From NCBI GenBank assembly GCA_035293805.1, contig DATGMD010000051.1, forward strand, positions 211,194 to 275,193: 64,000 nucleotides of DNA, written 5' to 3'. The notes beneath the pieces are model-generated. The model had not been told where the DNA came from and searched no databases. It saw only the letters and a list, made by a program, of their open reading frames with translations. The stretch comes from JAJPHF01 sp035293805 (GTDB taxonomy: Bacteria; Chloroflexota; UBA6077; JAJPHF01). Each line of letters begins with the position of its first letter. Within the stretch, counting starts at the first letter, position 1. A program made the translations under genes and the position numbers. Shown piece by piece: positions 1 to 8,402 of this stretch.

Positions 1-1
1 G

Positions 2-535
2 CGCGCCCTCCTGGTCGACGGCGTGGTGCAATCCGTCGCCGTCGACGGCCCCCACCTGGGCCCTGGCTACTGGCCGAGCATGCTGCCCGACGTGCGGCCC
101 CGGCGCGCGCTACTGCTCGGGCTGGGCGGCGGCACCATCGCCCATCTGCTCGTGCGCCGCTTCGGGCCCGTGCCCATGATCGGCGTCGACGCCGATCCGG
201 AAGTGCTGGCGCTAGCCCGCGCCGAGTTCGGCCTCGATCTGCCCTCGCTCACCGTCGTGGAGGGCGACGCACTAGCGTACGTCGCCGCCTGCGCCGAGCG
301 CTTCGACTATGTGTGCGTCGACCTCTACCGCGGCGCCGAGCTAGAGCGCGGCGTACTGGCTCGCCCGGTCCTGCGCGGCATCAAGCGGCTCCTCGCGCCG
401 GGCGGGCTGGCCGTCTTCAACCTGTTCCGTGACCGGCGTACCGCGCGCCGCCTGCACCGCCTGCAGCAAGTCTTCACCTGGGCCGAGGCCGAAATCATCA
501 GCAAGAACGTCGTCGTCCGCTGTCCTGCTCGCTAG
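2..535 (+). CDS. Spermidine synthase-like methyltransferase (5' truncated)
   Basis: The reading frame is open to the left window edge, so the N-terminus is missing. Residues before the first GTG (position 23) already fit the family pattern of a short strand followed by Q-S-V and a GYW motif. A Rossmann glycine loop GLGGGT lies about residues 33-38 counted from that GTG, followed by GVDADPEV, the acidic end of strand 2, and a CVDLY strand typical of spermidine synthase-type class I methyltransferases. The full family is usually 220-300 residues. The substrate cannot be told; polyamine synthase activity is not implied, because many relatives are uncharacterised. No partner gene is visible. Confidence 0.75.
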   Translation, partial: RALLVDGVVQSVAVDGPHLGPGYWPSMLPDVRPRRALLLGLGGGTIAHLLVRRFGPVPMIGVDADPEVLALARAEFGLDLPSLTVVEGDALAYVAACAERFDYVCVDLYRGAELERGVLARPVLRGIKRLLAPGGLAVFNLFRDRRTARRLHRLQQVFTWAEAEIISKNVVVRCPAR

Positions 536-664
536 CCCTCCGCCCGGGGCCCCACCGGCGCGTCGCCCCAGCAGGCAGCCCCGCTGGCCTGGCGGAGTCC
601 TTCAGACGCGGCCTCCACGCAGCATCGGGGGCCGTTCGGGCGCTCTCCTGTAACCCAGTTCACG

Positions 665-689
665 ACAGTACTGTAAGTCGCGTTACTGT
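665..689. promoter_or_regulatory. Operator-like inverted repeat upstream of the 781 small gene
   Basis: The decamer ACAGTACTGT (665-674) is a perfect palindrome, and a second TTACTGT half-site follows at 683-689, inverted relative to the first ACAGTA. It lies about 95 bases before the small gene at 781. This is inferred from symmetry only; no regulator is assigned. Confidence 0.3.
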
Positions 690-780
690 GACGACCGAGA
701 GGCGGTGGCACACTACTTGTATAGAAGATCACGGCGATCCTCGAGTCAGAAGATCGCGGCACCCCTGGAGGAGGACGACG

Positions 781-960
781 ATGCAGAACGCGAAAAGCTT
801 CGATGGCGACCTGAAGATGTTCCGTGATAGCGAGCGTCCCGTGAACTTCGCGTGCTTGCGCTTCCTGCGCTGGCTCGCCGAGCAAGGCCGCCTGGAGCAC
901 GCTGTTGCCGGCCCGTCGTCGGGCCCGTTTGCTGAAGAGCCGCTGGCAACCGCGGCCTGA
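781..960 (+). CDS. Small hypothetical protein (59 aa)
   Basis: This 59-residue protein starts at an ATG preceded by an exceptionally clear GGAGGAGG ribosome binding site ending 6-7 bases upstream, which decides the start over an upstream in-frame GTG at 688. It has no signal peptide or membrane segment. The middle is rich in Arg, Leu and Phe (a probable helix around FACLRFLRWLAEQG), and the tail is Gly/Ser/Pro/Ala rich. I do not recognise the family. It stands alone, convergent with the solute-binding gene to its right. Confidence 0.55.
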   Translation: MQNAKSFDGDLKMFRDSERPVNFACLRFLRWLAEQGRLEHAVAGPSSGPFAEEPLATAA

Positions 961-1005
961 GCGGCCGTCAGGCCCCGTGAGAGCCCCTCGGGCGGAGCCG
1001 CCGTC

Positions 1006-2088
1006 TCAGCGATAGAGCTGGTCGACGTAACCGCTGCTCTCCAGCCGCTGCAGGGCGGTTTGGTCGACGAGGTCGCTCGTCTTGATCGGGCGCGTGTGGA
1101 AGCGTGTCTCGGCCGCGAAGTCCACGGCGCGCTGGAGCCCGTCGACCGAGAGATATGGCACGCGCTCGAGCAGACGATTGCCGTAGACGTCGTACGCTTC
1201 ATCCAGAGCGTCTGGATCCTCGATCTTCGTGTACTGTGCAAGTATCTGCTTCGCGGTATCCGGATCGGCTTTGGTCCGCTGGATGCTGGCGAGCAGCCCC
1301 TTCAGGAAGCGCTGCACGTAGTCCAAGCGCGCGGAGTAGATGCGCCGACTCATGATCATGGCGACGCCTGGCCAGGGCGGTCCTGCGCTCAGGTCGCCGA
1401 AATCCGTGAACCCCTCGGCCACTAGGGTCGCGCTCAGCGGAAGGGGGACCACGGTTGTCTGACCGTTGCCCAGCCGGAGGTTCTTTACGCGCTCAGCCTG
1501 GTTCGCTCCCATCCACCAGCCGGCCAGCTCCTTGTCTGGGTCGATGCCGATCCGCTGGAGCGCTTCCCGCGTCTGGAAATCGTTGAGCGTCCCCTGGGCG
1601 CTAATTAACGCCGATTTGCCCCGCAAGTCGTCGGGCGACTGGATGTCGCTCGCCGCTAGCAGGCGTTGATCGAAGGCGTTGTGGGTGGCGCCAATTATCA
1701 CGCCGTCCATGCCGCTGGCGATTATGGCGAGCAGCGTGGGGCTGGGCGTGCTGAGCACGACGTCGACCTCGCCGTTGGCCGCGGCGGTCAGCGCCATCTG
1801 GTCGCTCTGCATCGTCACCAGCTCGACGCCCAGGCCCTGTTCCCGGAAGAGGCCCGTATCGATTCCTACCCAGTAGGGCAGCAAGTGCGCGGCGACGGCG
1901 GCCGGCTGGGTCGCGGCTACCCGGAAGCGCATCGCGCCCGGCGTGGGAACAGGCGTGGCTGCGGCGGCCGCCGCGGCCGGCCCGGCGGTCGGGGCGACGC
2001 TCGGCGGCGCTGCGCCGCTACAACCTGCGGCCGCTGGCCACAGCAGCAGGATGACTAGCGCCCAGCCAAATCGCGTGCCACCCCACAT
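1006..2088 (-). CDS. ABC transporter solute-binding lipoprotein, NMT1/SsuA-like
   Basis: This is a 360-residue periplasmic-binding-type protein of the NMT1/THI5-like group (nitrate, sulfonate, taurine and pyrimidine-precursor binders). The ATG at 2088 is chosen because GGAGG sits 6 bases upstream and the product then begins with a lipoprotein signal: a hydrophobic stretch ending in an AAGC lipobox about residue 22. An Ala/Pro-rich linker follows, then the binding fold with motifs such as YWVGIDTGLFREQGL and the DLRGK strand near the middle. No permease or ATPase gene is adjacent, so the cognate transporter is unknown and the ligand cannot be assigned. Confidence 0.85.
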   Translation of the reverse strand: MWGGTRFGWALVILLLWPAAAGCSGAAPPSVAPTAGPAAAAAAATPVPTPGAMRFRVAATQPAAVAAHLLPYWVGIDTGLFREQGLGVELVTMQSDQMALTAAANGEVDVVLSTPSPTLLAIIASGMDGVIIGATHNAFDQRLLAASDIQSPDDLRGKSALISAQGTLNDFQTREALQRIGIDPDKELAGWWMGANQAERVKNLRLGNGQTTVVPLPLSATLVAEGFTDFGDLSAGPPWPGVAMIMSRRIYSARLDYVQRFLKGLLASIQRTKADPDTAKQILAQYTKIEDPDALDEAYDVYGNRLLERVPYLSVDGLQRAVDFAAETRFHTRPIKTSDLVDQTALQRLESSGYVDQLYR

Positions 2089-2230
2089 GTGTCCTCCGCT
2101 CCCGCTTGTGACTGCCCGCGCCGGCCAGCCGAGCCCCGGCCGCCGCGTGCAGGCAGCGCGCCAAAGGTACACCGCTGTCCGCGAGAGTGTCAAGAATTGC
2201 CCGGCTGCTGCTGGGGTGCGCGCCGCGACC

Positions 2231-2243
2231 TATAATGAAACCA
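2231..2243 (+). promoter_or_regulatory. -10 box of an apparently leaderless gene
   Basis: A consensus TATAAT (2231-2236) ends six bases before the ATG at 2243, so transcription would start at or next to the start codon. No Shine-Dalgarno sequence fits in between. A TTGCCC at 2197-2202 is too far away (28-base spacer) to be the -35. Confidence 0.6.
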
Positions 2244-2992
2244 TGGACCTCACCTTCGAGCTAGGCGACGCCGCGACCCCACGGGGACATGCGCTGGTGT
2301 ACTTCCACGCGCCAGACGGCCGCCTGCTCGCCACCTACGTCATCGTGCCGCCTATCGCGATCGAGCTCGGCAAATACCTGCCCTCGATGTTTACGGCACA
2401 GATGCCGGGCCTGGCGTTGCCGCAGAATACCGCTATGCCCTTGCCGCCGCTGCCCGAGCCGTGCGAGAGCCGCGCTACCCTGGAGCGGCTGGCCCGGCTG
2501 CGCGACGACGATCTCGTGGACGCGGGCCGGGTCGCCGGCACTGGCCCCGAACAGCTCCTGTTCGCGGCCACCGAGGCCGCCCAGGCCTACGCCGATCGCT
2601 ATCAGACCTACCTCGAAAGCGCCCCCCCCATCTTGGAGGAGCCGCCATCGCTGCCCGAGCTGGACGCCGACGACCTACTACTGAGCCTGCTGAGCGACCG
2701 CGACCGTCTAGGTGACCTGGCGCGTCGCACCGGCCAGCTTCGCTACGCTGTCGAAGGCGGGGACCAGGCGGGCATTGCCGAAGCCGTCCAGGCCATGGAG
2801 CGCGTTGGGCGTCACCTGGCAGCCAAGTATCGCGTTGACGAGCTGATCGTCGCGGCACGCTGCCCCGGGCCGCGCGGCCAGCGCCTGGCCGATCTCTACT
2901 TGCAGCGCGCCTACAAGCTCGCGGCCGAAGAGTTTGACGCCATCGCCGCGCTCGACGCCGCCATCGCCGCGGCTCAGGCCGAGGATGCTTGA
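2243..2992 (+). CDS. Conserved hypothetical protein, helical C-terminus
   Basis: This 249-residue soluble protein has no signal peptide. The first 60 residues look like beta strands (LVYFHAPDGRLLATYVIVPP), and the rest is charged and mostly helical, with an acidic DADDLL stretch near the centre. The same style of protein occurs as an uncharacterised gene in related GC-rich genomes, but I cannot name a domain. The ATG at 2243 follows directly on a TATAAT, so the longer upstream frame (from 1943) is rejected. It stands alone, diverging from the solute-binding gene at 1006-2088. Confidence 0.65.
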   Translation: MDLTFELGDAATPRGHALVYFHAPDGRLLATYVIVPPIAIELGKYLPSMFTAQMPGLALPQNTAMPLPPLPEPCESRATLERLARLRDDDLVDAGRVAGTGPEQLLFAATEAAQAYADRYQTYLESAPPILEEPPSLPELDADDLLLSLLSDRDRLGDLARRTGQLRYAVEGGDQAGIAEAVQAMERVGRHLAAKYRVDELIVAARCPGPRGQRLADLYLQRAYKLAAEEFDAIAALDAAIAAAQAEDA

Positions 2993-3129
2993 GTCCGCGC
3001 GGCGTGCTCTCCTACGACGGCTCCTCCGCCTGGGGACCCGGTTGCCCCAACGCATGCGTGGCGGGCCGGCTGAAGCCGCAGGGTAGGGCCGTAGCCGGGG
3101 CCGCGCCCGTGTCGGAAGCAGCGCGAGCA

Positions 3130-3228
3130 CTACAAGCAGACCAGGTCGGCCAGCGCCTCCACCAGATCGGGTTCCAGGTAGAGGTTACCCCCGCAGGCGC
3201 GGCAGCGGGCCGGTGCGCGGACCGTCAT
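3130..3228 (-). pseudogene. Small zinc-ribbon gene interrupted by TAG inside its second CxxC
   Basis: Read leftward from an ATG at 3228, a 32-codon frame encodes a first CxxC knuckle (C9, C12), an acidic helical middle and C31, and then meets TAG at 3132-3130. The codon after TAG is Cys, so the frame would complete CLxC, the second knuckle of a two-CxxC zinc ribbon, if TAG were a sense codon such as CAG (Gln). The frame stays open past it to about 2990. No good Shine-Dalgarno is seen. It is either a nonsense-inactivated gene or a sequencing error; recoding is possible but unsupported. The rest of the 2993-3531 gap shows no gene. Confidence 0.4.
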
Positions 3229-3531
3229 CGGTCGTCACTGCGCGACGACGCCCAGAGATCCACAGAAGGGCAGGGTGGCTTGTCTACCAGGAGGTCCGGC
3301 CGCCCGTCAAATCGCGCGGCCCGAGTGGATGCCGGGCTGGGAGCGGCCCGCGTGGCCCCCTGGTCGCGGCTGCCTCACGCGCCGATGACGGTAGAGGGAA
3401 GCGCTAGGCAGCGGTGGATCGGCCACAGGTGACGCGATGTGCAAGCCCGGATTGGAGATCTCCGAGAGGGTTGCGCGCACGACATGCCGCCTCCCCCGCG
3501 ACGATCGCGCGCCGGCTGCCTGAGACTTTCG

Positions 3532-4251
3532 CTACACGCCAGCGAATAGTCGGTCGAACTCGTCGGTGATGATGCGATAGCATTCGCAGCAAGCCGTCTC
3601 CAGGCCCGCCCGGTCGACTACCGTAATCTGTCCCCGTCGATACTGGATCCAGCCCGCCTTCTGCAGGACGCCGGCTGCCCCGGTGACGCTGGCGCGACGG
3701 ACGCCGAGCATCTGGGCCAGAAACTCTTGCGTGAGCGGGAACTCCTCCACGCCCACACGGTCGTGCGTCATGAGCAGCCACCGCGCGCAGCGCTGTGCCA
3801 TGGAGTGCAGGCGATTGCAGGCCGCAGTTTGGGCAATCAGGGTCAGCAGCGCGAGCGTGTAGGCTTGCAGGAGGGCGTGCAGTCGGCTTCCCACACCCAT
3901 CTGTTCACGAAAGATCCCAGCCTCGATGCGTAGGGCAGGACCGGGTATCTGGCAGACGGCCTGGCCGACGATGCGATCAGCGCCCAGGAAAATGGGCAGG
4001 CCCACTACCCCATCGTTCCCCACGGTAGCGACTTCCACGGTTGCGCTGCCATCAGCGAGCGCAACTAGCGATACCATGCACATCTGCGGGAAGTAGAGAT
4101 GGGTAATCGGCTCGCGTGACTTGTACACGGTCTGCCTGGTCAATAAGCGGACCACTTCCAGATGGGGGCGAAGGCGTTCGAAGTCCTCCGCGGGCAGAGC
4201 GGCGAGCAGCCGGTTCTGTACGGGCACCGGGCGCTCGTGTGACACGAGCAT
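3532..4251 (-). CDS. Crp/Fnr-family transcriptional regulator (copy 1)
   Basis: This 239-residue regulator has an N-terminal cyclic-nucleotide-binding-type beta barrel (about residues 15-130) and a C-terminal winged helix (about 160-225, with LTQEFLAQMLGVRRASVTGAA as the recognition region, cited here as two parts: LTQEFLAQML and GVRRASVT). The phosphate-binding cassette is not the canonical cAMP one; in its place is a VGNDGVVGLP-type loop common in Chloroflexota and proteobacterial paralogs, so the ligand is unknown. There is no Cys cluster for an Fe-S cluster. It is divergent from the response regulator at 4498, and a paralog lies at 5269. Confidence 0.9.
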   Translation of the reverse strand: MLVSHERPVPVQNRLLAALPAEDFERLRPHLEVVRLLTRQTVYKSREPITHLYFPQMCMVSLVALADGSATVEVATVGNDGVVGLPIFLGADRIVGQAVCQIPGPALRIEAGIFREQMGVGSRLHALLQAYTLALLTLIAQTAACNRLHSMAQRCARWLLMTHDRVGVEEFPLTQEFLAQMLGVRRASVTGAAGVLQKAGWIQYRRGQITVVDRAGLETACCECYRIITDEFDRLFAGV

Positions 4252-4497
4252 GGCCCCCTCGGACTCGTGGGTAGCGTGGCCACGAGGCTACGTGACGGCT
4301 GGCGCAGATTCCGTGCCCGGCGGTTGCCGACTCAGAGAAATGTGTACGACACCGTACAGACGCCGCCCATTCTGACTGCGTACGCTAGGATGCCAGTCCC
4401 ACGGCGACCCTGGAATCTCGGCCAGCCACCCGCTGGGTAGCTCGGCCCTCGCCCGCCGTGCGACCCGAGACGGACGTCTGGAAGGTAACAGAGCACG

Positions 4498-5217
4498 ATG
4501 CGAGCGCCCCAGGCGCGACTTCTCGCGGTCAGCCACCAGCCGGCGCTGTGGAATGATCTGCGTCTCACCGGCGAGCCCCAGGGGCTGGCCATGCTGACCG
4601 CGCAGGATGCTGAGTCGGCCCTGGAATGCGTTCGCACGCAGCTGCCCGACCTCGTGCTGGTCGATCTGGATCTGCCCGGCACCGATGGCTTTGCCCTCCT
4701 CGCCCAGCTCCGGCGGATTTCGCTCGCGGGGATCATTGCGGTCAGCACCCAAGCCGACGAGCGCCCCAAGATCCGTGCGCTGGAGATGGGCGCGGACGAT
4801 TACGTTACCCGGCCCTTCAGCGCGACTGAGTTGATCGCGCGAATCGACGCCATCTTGCGGCGGGCGCGTGCCAGCCAAGGCTTGTCCAACGCGTCGCTTA
4901 TAGTGGACGAGCGTCTACGGATCGATTTCGCCACGCAGCAAGTCTCCGTCGCGGATCAACCGGTGGCCCTACGGCCCACCGAATACCGCTTGCTCTACCA
5001 TCTCGTGCAGCATGCCGGGCACACGTTGTCCTTCGCGGACATTCTGGCGCGAGTATGGGGGCCGGAGTACTCCGAGGAAGTGCATTACGTGCATCTCTAC
5101 GTCATGTACTTGCGGCACAAGATCGAGATAGATCCCTCCAATCCGCGCTATATTCTGAGCAAGCGTGGGGTAGGCTACAGCTTCTGCGCCTTGCCCTCAC
5201 GGCAGGCGGGGATGTAA
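4498..5217 (+). CDS. OmpR-type response regulator with a degenerate receiver
   Basis: This 239-residue protein has a receiver domain (1-120) and an OmpR/PhoB winged-helix DNA-binding domain (about 140-235, ending in the family motif RGVGYSF). The phospho-acceptor Asp56 is kept, in VDLDLPGTDG. The acidic pair that binds magnesium is replaced by Ser12-His13, and the conserved Lys is Arg105 (TRPF). It is therefore likely an atypical regulator, weakly or not phosphorylated. No histidine kinase gene is adjacent. It sits between two Crp/Fnr genes, 51 bases before the second, which may be cotranscribed. Confidence 0.9.
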   Translation: MRAPQARLLAVSHQPALWNDLRLTGEPQGLAMLTAQDAESALECVRTQLPDLVLVDLDLPGTDGFALLAQLRRISLAGIIAVSTQADERPKIRALEMGADDYVTRPFSATELIARIDAILRRARASQGLSNASLIVDERLRIDFATQQVSVADQPVALRPTEYRLLYHLVQHAGHTLSFADILARVWGPEYSEEVHYVHLYVMYLRHKIEIDPSNPRYILSKRGVGYSFCALPSRQAGM

Positions 5218-5268
5218 GCACGGGACATGTTGAACCGCGCAGCCATTTAATCTCAGAGGTGAGTGGGC

Positions 5269-5994
5269 ATGGATCCATCGCAGGATCACCCCGGTCACAA
5301 TCGACTCTTGGCCGCCATGCTTGACGAGGAATCACAACGTCTGCTCCCTGGCCTCACACGGCTCGCTCTGGCGAGCCGTCACGTCCTGATCGAGCTACGC
5401 GAACGAATGGAGTACGTATATTTTCCTCTCGACGGCGTGCTGTCTCTCATGATGGTGATGGAAGATGGCACCGTGGTCGAGGTCGGTACCGTAGGCAACG
5501 AAGGCTTCGTGGAAGTCAGCTCGCTGCTCAGCATCGATCAGAGCCCATACGAAGTCCTGTGCCAGACCGACTGCATCGTCCTGCGCCTGCGTGTGGAGGA
5601 CCTGCGGGCGGCGTTCCGGGATAGCGCCCCGGTGCGCGACCTGCTGCTCCGTTATGCCGGCGTAGTGCTCGGCTGCACCGGCCGCTCGGCCGCCTGCAAA
5701 GTCGTGCATACTACTGAGCAACGTCTGGCGCTGTGGCTACTCATGACGCGCGATCGCATGGACACGGACGAGCTGCCCCTCACGCAGGAGCTGCTGGCCA
5801 GTATGCTGGCCGTGCGCCGCGCCACCGTCTCGGTGGCGGCGGGGGCGCTCCAGGCCCGAGGGCTGATTCGGTATAACCGTGGCCGCATCACGATCATCGA
5901 TCGCGCGGGGCTCGAAGCGGCCGCCTGCGAGGACTATACTGCCTTCCGCAACGAGTACGAGCGGTTGCTCGGCCCAACCTGGGTGCGCTCCTGA
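5269..5994 (+). CDS. Crp/Fnr-family transcriptional regulator (copy 2)
   Basis: This 241-residue paralog of the 3532-4251 regulator shares the VGTVGNEGFVEV loop in the cyclic-nucleotide-binding-like barrel and the C-terminal winged helix (LTQELLASMLAVRRATVS). The ATG at 5269 is preferred over GTG 5263 because AGAGGTGAG lies 7 bases upstream of it. It follows the response regulator on the same strand. The ligand is unknown; no iron-sulfur cysteine cluster is present. The pair probably arose by duplication around the response regulator gene. Confidence 0.9.
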   Translation: MDPSQDHPGHNRLLAAMLDEESQRLLPGLTRLALASRHVLIELRERMEYVYFPLDGVLSLMMVMEDGTVVEVGTVGNEGFVEVSSLLSIDQSPYEVLCQTDCIVLRLRVEDLRAAFRDSAPVRDLLLRYAGVVLGCTGRSAACKVVHTTEQRLALWLLMTRDRMDTDELPLTQELLASMLAVRRATVSVAAGALQARGLIRYNRGRITIIDRAGLEAAACEDYTAFRNEYERLLGPTWVRS

Positions 5995-6060
5995 TCCTCG
6001 GGGCGGACTCTTGTGCAGGCTCGGCCCAGCCCAAGCCTACACCATAGACCGGTGGTCGGG

Positions 6061-7206
6061 TTAGCCGCCGAAGGCGTCCAGCCCCGTGATATCCTTGCCC
6101 ACCGTTAGTGTGTGGATCTCGTGCGTTCCCTCGTACGTGTACACCGTCTCCAGATTCGCCAGGTGACGAATCACCGGGTACTCCAGGCTAATGCCGTTCG
6201 CGCCCATGACCGAGCGGGCCGTGCGCGCCACGCCGAGCGCCATCGCCACGTTCGCCCGCTTGGCCAGCGAGATGTGCGGCGGGCGGGCCTGGTGCGTGTC
6301 CTTGAGGCGCGCGAGCTGCCAGGCCACGAGCTGCCCCTGGGTGATGCCCGTGAGCATGTCCACCAGCTTGGCCTGAGTAAGCTGGAAGCCCGCGATCGGC
6401 CGGTCGAACTGCGTGCGCACCTTCGCGTACTCCAGCGCCGTCTCGTAGCAGCTCATCGCCGCGCCGAGCACCCCCCAGGCGATGCCGAAGCGCGCCTCGC
6501 TCAGGCACGACAGCGGCCCGCGCATGCCCTTCACGCCCGGCAAGACCGCGCTGTCGGGCACGCGACAGTCCTCCAGGTGCAGCTCGGCCGTGTTCGACGC
6601 GCGCAGCGACAGCTTGTGGTGTACCTCGCGCGCCTGGAACCCGCGGCGGTCGGTGTCGACCAGGAAGCCGCGCACGCCCTCGTCGGTGCGCGCCCACACT
6701 AGCGCCACGTCGGCCAGCGTGCCGTTCGTGATCCACATTTTCGTGCCGTTCAGCACCCACTCGCCGCCATCGCGCACCGCCCGCGTCTCCATGCCCGCCG
6801 GGTCCGAGCCGTGGTCGGGCTCGGTGAGGCCGAAGCAGCCGAGCAGCGTGCCCCGTGCCATGCCGGGCAAGTAGCGCTGCTTCTGCTCGGGAGAGCCATA
6901 GCTGTAGATGGGGAACATGACGAGCGACGTCTGCACCGAGACGAAGCTGCGCAGCCCCGAGTCGGCGCGCTCTAGCTCCTGGCAGATGATGCCGTAGGTC
7001 ATGTAGCTCGAGCCCGCGCCATACTCTGGAATGTCGGCGCCCAGCACGCCCAGCTCCGCGAGCCGCGGCACCAGCTCTTGTGGGAAGCGACCCGCCTCGA
7101 AGGCGGCCGGCATCAGCGGCGTGGCCTCCTTGTCCACGAAGTCGCGGATCGTCTGCTGGGTCAGGCGCTCCTCCGGGCTCAGCTCGATCTCGTAATAGTT
7201 CAGCAT
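6061..7206 (-). CDS. gcdH: Acyl-CoA dehydrogenase, glutaryl-CoA dehydrogenase type
   Basis: This 381-residue FAD enzyme has the usual acyl-CoA dehydrogenase domain order: N-terminal helical, middle beta (FGLTEPDHGSDPAG and the KMWITNG strand) and C-terminal helical domains. The C-terminal YTYEGTHEIHTL segment carries the catalytic Glu at the glutaryl-CoA/isovaleryl position, and overall spacing resembles glutaryl-CoA dehydrogenase, which oxidises and decarboxylates glutaryl-CoA to crotonyl-CoA during lysine, tryptophan and aromatic acid breakdown. Substrate assignment within the family is inferred. It converges with the Crp gene and stands alone; its product would fit the CoA-dependent catabolism suggested elsewhere in the window. 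Confidence 0.8.
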   Translation of the reverse strand: MLNYYEIELSPEERLTQQTIRDFVDKEATPLMPAAFEAGRFPQELVPRLAELGVLGADIPEYGAGSSYMTYGIICQELERADSGLRSFVSVQTSLVMFPIYSYGSPEQKQRYLPGMARGTLLGCFGLTEPDHGSDPAGMETRAVRDGGEWVLNGTKMWITNGTLADVALVWARTDEGVRGFLVDTDRRGFQAREVHHKLSLRASNTAELHLEDCRVPDSAVLPGVKGMRGPLSCLSEARFGIAWGVLGAAMSCYETALEYAKVRTQFDRPIAGFQLTQAKLVDMLTGITQGQLVAWQLARLKDTHQARPPHISLAKRANVAMALGVARTARSVMGANGISLEYPVIRHLANLETVYTYEGTHEIHTLTVGKDITGLDAFGG

Positions 7207-7370
7207 GCTCGTCTCCTCGCGGCGCGCGGAATGCGCCCTGCCCGCCGGCCCGTCGGTGTCCGACGACGCGTGTTACGTAGCCAGGCTCATTGCATTGTAG
7301 CCAGAGGCCCCAAAGGCAGACACTACCGGTGGCGCGCGCGACGAGCGGCGCCGCGGGAGGCCGACGACAG

Positions 7371-8279
7371 ATGCTTGACGTGTACCTGTTAGGCGAGGGC
7401 GGCACGATGCCGCTGCCGGGGCGGTGGCTCTCCAGCGTGCTCGTCCGCCACGAAGGCCGCCTGCTCTTGCTCGACTGCGGCGAGGGCACGCAGGTCCCGC
7501 TGCGCGCGGCCGGCTGGGGCCTGCGCGCCGTGGACGCGATCTTCATTACTCACTTCCACGGCGACCATGTCGGCGGCCTGCCCGGCCTGCTGCTCACCCT
7601 GGGCAACGCGGAGCGCAGCGAGCCGCTGACCATCTTCGGCCCCCCCGGCCTGGCCGCCGTCGTCGCCGGCCTGCGGGTGATCGCGCCGCGCCTCCCCTAC
7701 GAGGTCGTGTGCCGTGAGCTATGCGGGGGCGAACGATTCGCCCTGGGCGCCCTCCAGGTGGCCTGCCTGGCTGTGGAGCACAGCCTGCCATGCCTCAGCT
7801 ACACGCTGGAGCGGCCCCGCGGGCGTCCGTTCGAGCCGGAGCGGGCGCGGGCGCTGGGCCTGCCGCTCCCCCTGTGGGGCCGCCTACAACGGGGCGAGAC
7901 AGTTACCTGGGAGGGCCGCATCGTCATGCCAGACGCCGTGCTCGGCGCGCCGCGCGCCGGCGTGAAGCTCGCGTTCGTCACCGACACGCGCCCCACTGCG
8001 GCCCTGCCCGGCTTCGTGGCCGACGCGCGGCTGCTGATCTGCGAGGGGATGTACGGCGCGGCCGATGACCTGCCGAAGGCGCTGGAGAACCGACACATGC
8101 TGTTCGCGGAGGCCGCGGCGATCGCCCGCGACGGTGGCGTCGACGCGCTCTGGCTCACCCACTTCAGCCCGTCGCTGACCGCCCCCGCCGACTACTTGCC
8201 GGCCGCGCGCGCCATTTTCCCCAACACCCGCCTCGGCGCTACCGGCCTCACCACCACCCTTACCTTCCCCGACGACTAG
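7371..8279 (+). CDS. rnz: Ribonuclease Z (tRNA 3' endonuclease)
   Basis: This 302-residue metallo-beta-lactamase-fold nuclease matures tRNA 3' ends. The zinc motif THFHGDH lies near residue 63, preceded by the LDCGEGTQ strand that is diagnostic for RNase Z, and LTHFS near the C-terminus is motif IV/V. The ATG at 7371 is chosen over an upstream frame from 7290 because GGGAGG lies before it and the product then starts right at the first beta strand. It is a stand-alone gene, convergent with the DUF3500 gene; two hairpin repeats lie between them. Confidence 0.92.
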   Translation: MLDVYLLGEGGTMPLPGRWLSSVLVRHEGRLLLLDCGEGTQVPLRAAGWGLRAVDAIFITHFHGDHVGGLPGLLLTLGNAERSEPLTIFGPPGLAAVVAGLRVIAPRLPYEVVCRELCGGERFALGALQVACLAVEHSLPCLSYTLERPRGRPFEPERARALGLPLPLWGRLQRGETVTWEGRIVMPDAVLGAPRAGVKLAFVTDTRPTAALPGFVADARLLICEGMYGAADDLPKALENRHMLFAEAAAIARDGGVDALWLTHFSPSLTAPADYLPAARAIFPNTRLGATGLTTTLTFPDD

Positions 8280-8290
8280 CCCGTCCTACG

Positions 8291-8364
8291 CCCTCTCCCC
8301 CTGGGAGAGGCTCGGGGTGAGAACATCCACCCCCTCTCCCCCTGGGAGAGGGTCGGGGTGAGGG
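8291..8364. repeat. Two tandem copies of a dispersed hairpin repeat
   Basis: Two copies (8291-8322 and 8332-8364) of a unit begin with CCCTCTCCCCCTGGGAGAGG, an imperfect hairpin, followed by a (G)TCGGGGTGAG tail. The same unit recurs twice at 30898-30974. The position between convergent gene ends suggests a transcription terminator or REP-like role. Confidence 0.75.
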
Positions 8365-8402
8365 CGTCCCCCAAATGTCGCCCAGCTCAGCCCAAGATCA
8401 GG

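Noticed and set aside
3241..3531. Small rightward genes in the space before the Crp gene
   Set aside because: The open frames (for example 2989-3432) have no ribosome binding site, no homology-like motifs and the composition of non-coding DNA.
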